Program-made: the position numbers and the translations under genes
Source: Nannocystis exedens
Lineage (GTDB): Bacteria; Myxococcota_A; Polyangia; Nannocystales; Nannocystaceae
Reading direction: 5' to 3'
Length of the DNA: 64,000 bases
NCBI RefSeq assembly: GCF_002343915.1
Contig: NZ_NETK01000001.1
Coordinates: 3,048,001 to 3,112,000 of the forward strand
Notes under the pieces: generated by a model
Told to the model about the DNA's origin: nothing
What the model saw: the letters and a program-made list of their open reading frames with translations, nothing else
Database searches by the model: none
Shown: positions 58,976-64,000 of the stretch, one piece after another
Layout: the number at the start of each line of letters is the position of its first letter
How positions within the stretch are numbered: position 1 is the first letter of the stretch

Positions 58976-59356
58976 ATGAGCGACTTCTTCGACTTCTACG
59001 GCAACGGCGTCCCGTTCACCCACTTCGTGAGTCTCGGCCTCGGCGTGGCTGCGGCCGCGCTAATCTTGCACGGACGCACTCGCGGCCACGAGGCGGGGCG
59101 CGCGTCGGCCTGGCTGCTGGTCTGCGATCGCGCCCTGCTCGCCTGCTCGGGTCTCGGCGTGCTCGGGGTGGCGTTCGCGGCGATCGAGGCCAGCGCGGTG
59201 CTGCGGACCGTGCCTCCGGACAAGGTTCTGGAGCCGGCCCTCCGCGTGCTGGGACTGATGGTGATCCCGCTAGCCTGGTCGTTGCTGGGCACGTTTCCGC
59301 TTTGGATCATCAGCACGGTGTTCCGCTTCCAGCAGACTCGCACCGGGGCGGGCTGA
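58976..59356 (+). CDS. Small three-TM membrane protein (MotA/TolQ/ExbB-like, tentative)
   Basis: This is a 126-residue protein with GGAGG before the ATG at 58976. Three membrane segments are visible (FVSLGLGVAAAALILHG, LLACSGLGVLGVAFAAIEA, LGLMVIPLAWSLLGTFPLW). The order and length recall short ExbB/MotA-type subunits, but no diagnostic motif is certain. It is followed after 118 bases by the membrane-sigma fusion and may act with it. Confidence 0.55.
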   Translation: MSDFFDFYGNGVPFTHFVSLGLGVAAAALILHGRTRGHEAGRASAWLLVCDRALLACSGLGVLGVAFAAIEASAVLRTVPPDKVLEPALRVLGLMVIPLAWSLLGTFPLWIISTVFRFQQTRTGAG

Positions 59357-59474
59357 GCGCCGGCGATCGAGGGCCTCTCTCCGCCGGGCGCCGTCAGCCT
59401 CGCGGCGAACCCGCACGCGAAATCCGGCCGAGCACCTGTAAGGTTTCTGCGGGCCTCGGCACCAGACAGGGCGC

Positions 59475-60623
59475 ATGACCGAACTGCTCGGCACCTCGGT
59501 TCTGTGGATCATGATCACCCTCGGGGTGATCGGTCTGGTCGCCCTGCCGACGTTGCGGGCCGTGCCGATGCTCGTGTCCGGAGTGCGCCTGGCCGTCCGC
59601 ATGTTCGACGCCCGCGCCGGAACCCGCTCGCTCGCAGCTGTGCCGGAGCGGCCGCTGGAGCTGATCGGCCTGTCCCCGGGGCTCGCGGACCTGGCCCGGC
59701 AGACGCGTCAACTGGCACACGAACTCCATCGTCACCATAAACTGGCCGCGACCTGGCCGTCGGCCGGTGCCGCCGAGGGGCCGAGCTTCTGGAGCTCGTT
59801 CGTCGGCGTGGACAAATTCGGCGCGCAGATCGAAGCGACGCGCGAAATTTGGGAATGGCTGCGCAGCGTCGAGCGACTCTCGCCGGGCGAGCGTGAGCAG
59901 CTCGCGGGCCTCGGCGTGGAGGCCGACGCCGTCCGCGAGCTGTTGCTCAACGAGCAGGCCCCGCTCGACCAGATGCGCGCGCTCGCCGGATTGCTGTGGA
60001 GCATCGACGGGCGGCTGACCGGAGGACTATCCGGCTACCGCGGCAGCAACGCCCGCGGCGTGGGACCCGGAGGGACGGTCCGCTCGACCCCAGGCGGGGT
60101 GGAGGAGGAGGACGAGCGCGGCGACGAATTGCGGGAGCGTCGGCGACGCTGGGCCGAGCTGATCGAGCACCACAGCGCCGGCATTTCGCGCATGGCCGGT
60201 CGCTACACCCGCGGCCGCTGCGAGCGGGAAGATCTCGAGCAAGACATCTCGCTCGCCCCGTGGCAGGCGCTGCCGGGCTTTCGCGGCGAGTCGTCGCTTA
60301 AAACGTTCGTCCTGCGGGTGGCGCGGTACTGCTGCTATCGCTACCTGCGCCGACGAGGTCGCGCACAGGTCGATCCGCTCGTCGGCGAGCTCGACGATCC
60401 GAGCGCGTGCATTGAGTCGTGGCTGAGCGAGATCGACGATCGCGCCCGGCTCGAGCGAGCGCTCGCGCGGCTGCCTGAAAGCCTGGAGTCGACGCTGGTA
60501 CTGCGGCTCGAGGGCAAGACCTGCGCCGAAATCGCCGCGGCGCTCGGCATCTCGGAGCAGAACGTGTCGGTACGGCTGAATCGCGCACGGCAGCGACTCG
60601 TGCGGCAATTGGCTGCCGCGTGA
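59475..60623 (+). CDS. Membrane protein fused in frame to an ECF sigma factor
   Basis: This is a single 382-residue frame. The N-terminal half has one strong membrane segment (LWIMITLGVIGLVALPTL) and a helical region ending near residue 195. The C-terminal half (about residue 215 on) is an ECF sigma factor: region 2 (YTRGRCEREDLEQDISLAPW, FRGESSLKTFVLRVARYCC) and region 4 (LARLPESLESTLVLRLEGKT, then ALGISEQNVSVRLNRARQRL). A GTG at 60099, in the linker, could start a free sigma factor of about 174 residues. No anti-sigma gene is next to it. Either it is a membrane-tethered sigma factor, or two coupled genes without a stop between them. Confidence 0.8.
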   Translation: MTELLGTSVLWIMITLGVIGLVALPTLRAVPMLVSGVRLAVRMFDARAGTRSLAAVPERPLELIGLSPGLADLARQTRQLAHELHRHHKLAATWPSAGAAEGPSFWSSFVGVDKFGAQIEATREIWEWLRSVERLSPGEREQLAGLGVEADAVRELLLNEQAPLDQMRALAGLLWSIDGRLTGGLSGYRGSNARGVGPGGTVRSTPGGVEEEDERGDELRERRRRWAELIEHHSAGISRMAGRYTRGRCEREDLEQDISLAPWQALPGFRGESSLKTFVLRVARYCCYRYLRRRGRAQVDPLVGELDDPSACIESWLSEIDDRARLERALARLPESLESTLVLRLEGKTCAEIAAALGISEQNVSVRLNRARQRLVRQLAAA

Positions 60624-61027
60624 AGTGCATCGGAACAGCTTATGGAAGCCAACAACGCGGCATCTCCCGCATCGACCTCGAACTGCTCGCCCGCAAAGGT
60701 CAAGATGGAGTTGACGATCGCGCTGCGCGCCGACCGGCGAGCACGGAGTCGAGGCCGGCGGGCGCGATTCACCCGCGGCGCATCGATGCGCCAACGATCT
60801 GCTCGATCCACCGCACCGCCGTCGCCACGCCTTGCTCGGCGCGGGCACACACCCATTGCCTCAGCGGCGGCGGCGATGCCCGCGAGCTCGACCTGCTGCG
60901 CCAATTTACTGCCAGACCGCCGCTTACGGGCACTTCGGGCGCACCGAGCCCGGCTTTACCCGGGAGCGGACGGACCGAGCCGAGGCGCTGCGCGAGGCAG
61001 CTCGCTGAGGGGCTGGAGGACCGGACC
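60624..61027. other. 400-bp gap without a supported gene
   Basis: Open frames on both strands have no family signal. A minus-strand stretch near 60800-60900 reads like a short helical peptide but has no start or ribosome site. It may be a remnant or only GC bias. Confidence 0.4.
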
Positions 61028-61378
61028 GTGACGCCGCTCCATTCGGCCGAGGCCCGCAACCGCCTGCTCACGCGCAGGGCCGAGCTCGAGCGTGCGAGCG
61101 AGCTGTCGCTCAAGACGCGCCGTCCGGTCGAGCTCGACCAGCAGAGCGTCGGTCGGCTCTCGCGCGTCGACGCGATGCAGCACCAGGCCCTCGCGCAGGC
61201 CGCCGAACGCAAGCGCGTGGTCGAGCTGCAACGCATCGACGCGGCGCTGCTGCGGCTCGAGCGCGGGGAGTACGGCGAGTGCGTGGGGTGTGGCGAGGAG
61301 ATTGCGGCAGCGCGGCTCGAGCTCGATCCCGCGGCGACCTCGTGCATCGCTTGCGCGCGCGAGGCGGCAACCCGCTGA
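61028..61378 (+). CDS. DksA/TraR-family zinc-finger protein
   Basis: This is a 116-residue protein from the GTG at 61028 (CTGGAGGA upstream). A long coiled coil with a basic/acidic pattern (DAMQHQALAQAAERKRVVEL) is followed by the GEYGECVGCGEEI zinc finger and a second pair CIAC, giving the C4 finger of TraR/DksA proteins. These bind RNA polymerase and act with ppGpp. The length matches short TraR-like members. It follows the sigma-fusion gene on the same strand. Confidence 0.87.
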   Translation: MTPLHSAEARNRLLTRRAELERASELSLKTRRPVELDQQSVGRLSRVDAMQHQALAQAAERKRVVELQRIDAALLRLERGEYGECVGCGEEIAAARLELDPAATSCIACAREAATR

Positions 61379-61544
61379 AGGTGCGACAAGACGTCGCTAT
61401 GGACTTCGACGGCGAGGACTCTCCGCGACTCGCGCTTCGAGCGGTCGAGCATGGCCGCTGCAGCGAGACCCGAAGGACCGGCGCGAGGACCATCACCGCT
61501 CCCGCGCATGGTGAACCGGAGCGAGGCCATCTATAGTCTCGCGA

Positions 61545-62831
61545 GTGCCCGACGCACCGTCGATTCGCTGGTTCCCAGGCTACACCGTCGTCGCCGTCGC
61601 CGCGGTGGCATCGATCGCCTCGGCGCCGGGACAGACCTTCCTGCTCTCGCAGCTCAACGCCCCGCTCCGTGCGACGTTCGACATCGGCGAATTGGCGCTC
61701 AACGGCGCCTATACGCTCGCCACGCTGACCGCGGCCCTGCCGCTGGTCGTGATCGGCCAGTGGACGGACCGGCTCGGGCCCCGCCACATGCTCGCCGTGT
61801 CGGGCGCGGCCGCTGGCCTCGCGTGCCTCGTCATGAGCAGCGCCGTCAATTTGCTGACCGTGTTTCTCGGCTTCTTCGCGCTCCGATTGTTCACCGCTGG
61901 CACGTTGTCAGTGGTCAGCCAGCACGCGCTAGCGATGTGGTTCCACCGGCGCCTCGGATCGATCCACGGCGTCATGCAGGTCGCGGTGTTCGGCGTGTGG
62001 GTGCTGGCGCCGCAGCTCGCGCTGTACCTGATCGAAACCATCGGCTGGCGGCAGACCTACGGCCTGTTCGGCGTGATGATCGCCGTCGCCGTGATCCCGG
62101 CCGCGTACCTATTGGTCAAGAACCGCCCGGAAGACGTCGGCCATGCGCTTGACGGCGATCGACCTGCACCGGAGGCTGCGACCGCCGGAGCGGCCGCGCT
62201 GTCCTCGGAGCCTGGCTTCACCCTGGCCGAGGCCATGCGCACGCGCTCCTACTGGACGCTGGTCGCCGCCACCTTCGTTCCACCGCTGATCGGCACCGCG
62301 ATGATCTTCGACATCCAGCCAATCCTCGCTGAACGCGCTCTCACGCCGGCCGACGCCGCCGTCGCCGTCAGCGCGTGGAGTGGCATCATGGGTGCCTGGG
62401 CCCTGCCTGCCGGCATGCTTGCCGACCGGGTGAGCCCGCGTCGGCTGCTCCCCGTCGCCATGGCTGTGCTCGCGCTGTCGAGCCTGTCCTTTGCGGTCGT
62501 CTCGTCGCGGTTCACGGCAGTCCTCGCCATTGTTTCGCTGGGCGTCGGCAATTCGACCGTCGCCGCCTGCGCCTCCACGGCACTCGCGCGTTACTTCGGC
62601 AGGCGCCACCACGGGGCGATCCGCAGCTCGGTGACCCGCATCGCGGTCATCGGCACCGGCCTCGGCACGCTGGTGACGGGCGTCAGCTTCGAGCTCACGC
62701 GCTCCTACCTGCCTGCCCTCATCATATTCGCGTCCATGTGCCTACCCGTCCTCGTGCTCGCGCTCTCAGCACGCCCACCCGAAGCCCCGTCCGCGAGGCA
62801 TGAACAGGTCGCCGACCCTGCGGCCGGCTGA
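61545..62831 (+). CDS. Major facilitator superfamily transporter
   Basis: This is a 428-residue protein from the GTG at 61545. Twelve membrane segments can be drawn, with the loop motif GQWTDRLGPRHML after the second one. A central cytoplasmic loop (about residues 198-230) holds the charged linker. It is similar in plan to oxalate/formate-antiporter-type MFS proteins with a FLLSQLNAPLR start. Substrate unknown. Confidence 0.87.
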   Translation: MPDAPSIRWFPGYTVVAVAAVASIASAPGQTFLLSQLNAPLRATFDIGELALNGAYTLATLTAALPLVVIGQWTDRLGPRHMLAVSGAAAGLACLVMSSAVNLLTVFLGFFALRLFTAGTLSVVSQHALAMWFHRRLGSIHGVMQVAVFGVWVLAPQLALYLIETIGWRQTYGLFGVMIAVAVIPAAYLLVKNRPEDVGHALDGDRPAPEAATAGAAALSSEPGFTLAEAMRTRSYWTLVAATFVPPLIGTAMIFDIQPILAERALTPADAAVAVSAWSGIMGAWALPAGMLADRVSPRRLLPVAMAVLALSSLSFAVVSSRFTAVLAIVSLGVGNSTVAACASTALARYFGRRHHGAIRSSVTRIAVIGTGLGTLVTGVSFELTRSYLPALIIFASMCLPVLVLALSARPPEAPSARHEQVADPAAG

Positions 62832-62916
62832 GCTGGCGAGGCGAGGCGAGCGGGGGGCGCCCTGCGGCGGCGGTCGACGGGCGAGCGCGGCGACGAGTAC
62901 GCCGCCGCGCGCTTGC

Positions 62917-62932
62917 ATGTCTAAAAAGACAG
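62917..62932. repeat. Single TGTC-N6-GACA dyad
   Basis: ATGTC-TAAAAA-GACAG lies between converging genes (stops at 62831 and 63015). The A-rich spacer is unusual among the copies. Confidence 0.65.
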
Positions 62933-63014
62933 GTCTCCATCGGCGCCTGGGAGCGCACCCAGGAGATACGCCTTGCGGAGCCTCACGCGTCCGCGGGTGC
63001 GTCGGCGAGCATGT

Positions 63015-63452
63015 TCAGGCGGACCCGCGCGCGGCGGCGTCCGGATCGGTGAGGAGCCGCGCCGGCCAGTAGGCCAGCGCCTTGGTGCCGAAGCGGATGT
63101 GGGCGAGGTGCGGCAGGTCGGCGCGCAGGAGCGGCTCGACGTAGCGCCGCAGCACGCTCGCGCGCATGACCAGCGGGTCGCCGCCGGTGAACAGCACGTC
63201 GCTGACCTCGCGGTGGCGCGCGAGGTAGTCGACCAGCGTCTCGGCCTCGCGGGCCGCGAACTTGAGGTCGTCGAGGCCGACGAACTGGGCCCAGCGGAAG
63301 CAGTAGGTGCAGTACGCGTGGCAGGTCTGACCCTGCGCCGGGAAGAACAGCGCCGTCGGGCGGTACTTGTGCTGCAGCCCGCGCCGCTCCACCCCGACCT
63401 CGAGCGGCACGTTGAGGTCAATCTGACCGGCGGGGTGCGGATTCATCGCCAT
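63015..63452 (-). pseudogene. KamA-like radical-SAM protein, truncated at both ends
   Basis: The fragment (145 residues from the ATG at 63452) begins MNPHPAGQIDLNVPLEVGV, has the radical-SAM cluster CHAYCTYCFRWAQF and the GGDP motif in VLFTGGDPLVM, then stops after IRFGTKALAYWPARLLTDPDAA. Lysine 2,3-aminomutase-like enzymes are 350-450 residues; here the N-terminal ~80 and the C-terminal ~100 are missing. It is therefore probably a non-functional remnant. No related gene is nearby. Confidence 0.78.
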
Positions 63453-63638
63453 CTGGATCGTCCGCGCGCGCGCCTGCAGATCTCTTCGACCCGTGCGAGA
63501 GATTGTCTCTGCACACGGGGACACGCTCGACGTCGAGTGCAGCATCGAGGCGGGGACTGTTTTTGCGTCGAGCTGGCACGGAGCGCGCCTCCCACGGCAA
63601 GCCTGGAGGGCTGAAGTACTGGCGCCTCGCTCTCTCAC

Positions 63639-63654
63639 CTGTCTCCGAAGTCAG
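63639..63654. repeat. Dyad with one mismatch
   Basis: CTGTC-TCCGAA-GTCAG, upstream of the alpha/beta hydrolase start at 63748, in the gap between the radical-SAM remnant and that gene. Confidence 0.5.
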
Positions 63655-63747
63655 ATAAAGAGCCGTTAACAACGGCGCCGCTCCGCAAGCCGCCGGGCGC
63701 CGCGTCTCGATCGGCGCCCTTCCATTCTGCATGCTTGTTCGGAAGTC

Positions 63748-64000
63748 ATGGCCCTTGCGTCCTCGCTCTTCCACCGGCTCCGAAAGCTCTTTTTCGGCAC
63801 CCTGATGGTGCTCGCGGGGCTCGCGCTGCTCGGCGCGAGTTACCAGCAGATCGGACAAGCGCTGGATCGCCACGCCGTGCATGCGCCTGGCCGCCACGTC
63901 ACCGTGAACAATGTCTCGATGCACCTTTACTGCACTGGCGAGGGCGGGCCGACCGTCATCCTCGAAGCCGGGGCGTTCGGCTTCGCCCAGGCGTGGGCGT
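63748..64000 (+). CDS. Alpha/beta-hydrolase family protein (3' end outside window)
   Basis: The ATG at 63748 has GGAAG upstream. The N-terminus has one membrane segment (LFFGTLMVLAGLALLGA), then APGRHVTVNNVSMHLYCTGEGG, then PTVILEAGAFGFAQAWA. This is the start of a membrane-anchored alpha/beta hydrolase with the GGPTVILEAG strand. The catalytic Ser lies outside the window. Confidence 0.78.
   Translation, partial: MALASSLFHRLRKLFFGTLMVLAGLALLGASYQQIGQALDRHAVHAPGRHVTVNNVSMHLYCTGEGGPTVILEAGAFGFAQAWA

Overview
The window is very GC-rich, with strongly third-position-biased codons. It reads as a myxobacterium (Myxococcota), most likely of the Nannocystis/Plesiocystis type. The evidence is two Hanks-type Ser/Thr kinases with TPR-like tails, many hybrid histidine kinases, lipoproteins with long Thr/Ser-rich linkers before Cys-rich domains, and a MYXO-CTERM-like tail (Gly/Cys patch, hydrophobic stretch, Arg cluster). 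The taxonomic call is inference. No rRNA, tRNA, CRISPR array or complete insertion sequence was recognised.

Bases 1-18400 form a signalling island. It holds a HAMP-repeat hybrid kinase (5' end outside the window), a REC-kinase-REC hybrid broken by a frameshift, a helix-turn-helix/receiver protein with a PAS kinase, and a sigma-70 factor behind an AT-rich leader. A tightly coupled kaiC-kaiB-small ORF-hybrid kinase operon follows, then two more kinases and a membrane protein. Bases 18600-28900 are mixed: a beta-propeller protein, a Cys-rich lipoprotein, a MYXO-CTERM protein, a cytochrome P450, an uncharacterised protein, and a protein-isoaspartate methyltransferase fused to an erythromycin-esterase domain.

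Bases 29000-40050 are a phospho-signalling block. Two look-alike Ser/Thr kinases flank a three-copy tandem family of lipoproteins in successive stages of decay (copies 1 and 2 broken, copy 3 intact). An ECF sigma factor is divergent from the second kinase. Bases 40050-46400 hold a serine-protease-like protein, several small unknowns, a Thr-rich lipoprotein, and the two CoA-transferase subunits separated by an unrelated Cys-motif gene. Bases 46400-52200 hold a lipoprotein, a BlaI/M56-type regulator pair with visible operators, a thioesterase, a frameshifted membrane protein, and a SigG-like ECF factor with a glyoxalase-fold protein.

Bases 52900-64000 hold a lipoprotein, an M48 protease with a TerB-like tail plus a stand-alone TerB-like protein, small membrane proteins, a broken efflux-adaptor gene, a membrane protein fused in frame to an ECF sigma factor, a DksA/TraR protein, an MFS transporter, a truncated KamA-like radical-SAM fragment, and the start of an alpha/beta hydrolase.

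The most unusual window-wide signal is a short dyad, TGTC-N6-GACA (14 bp). It recurs at least 17 times as an exact core, almost always outside genes and often where two genes converge. In five places units abut head to tail with a 14-bp period. Several units would fold as RNA hairpins with UUCG-, CUCG- or GCAA-like loops. I do not know a described element matching it.
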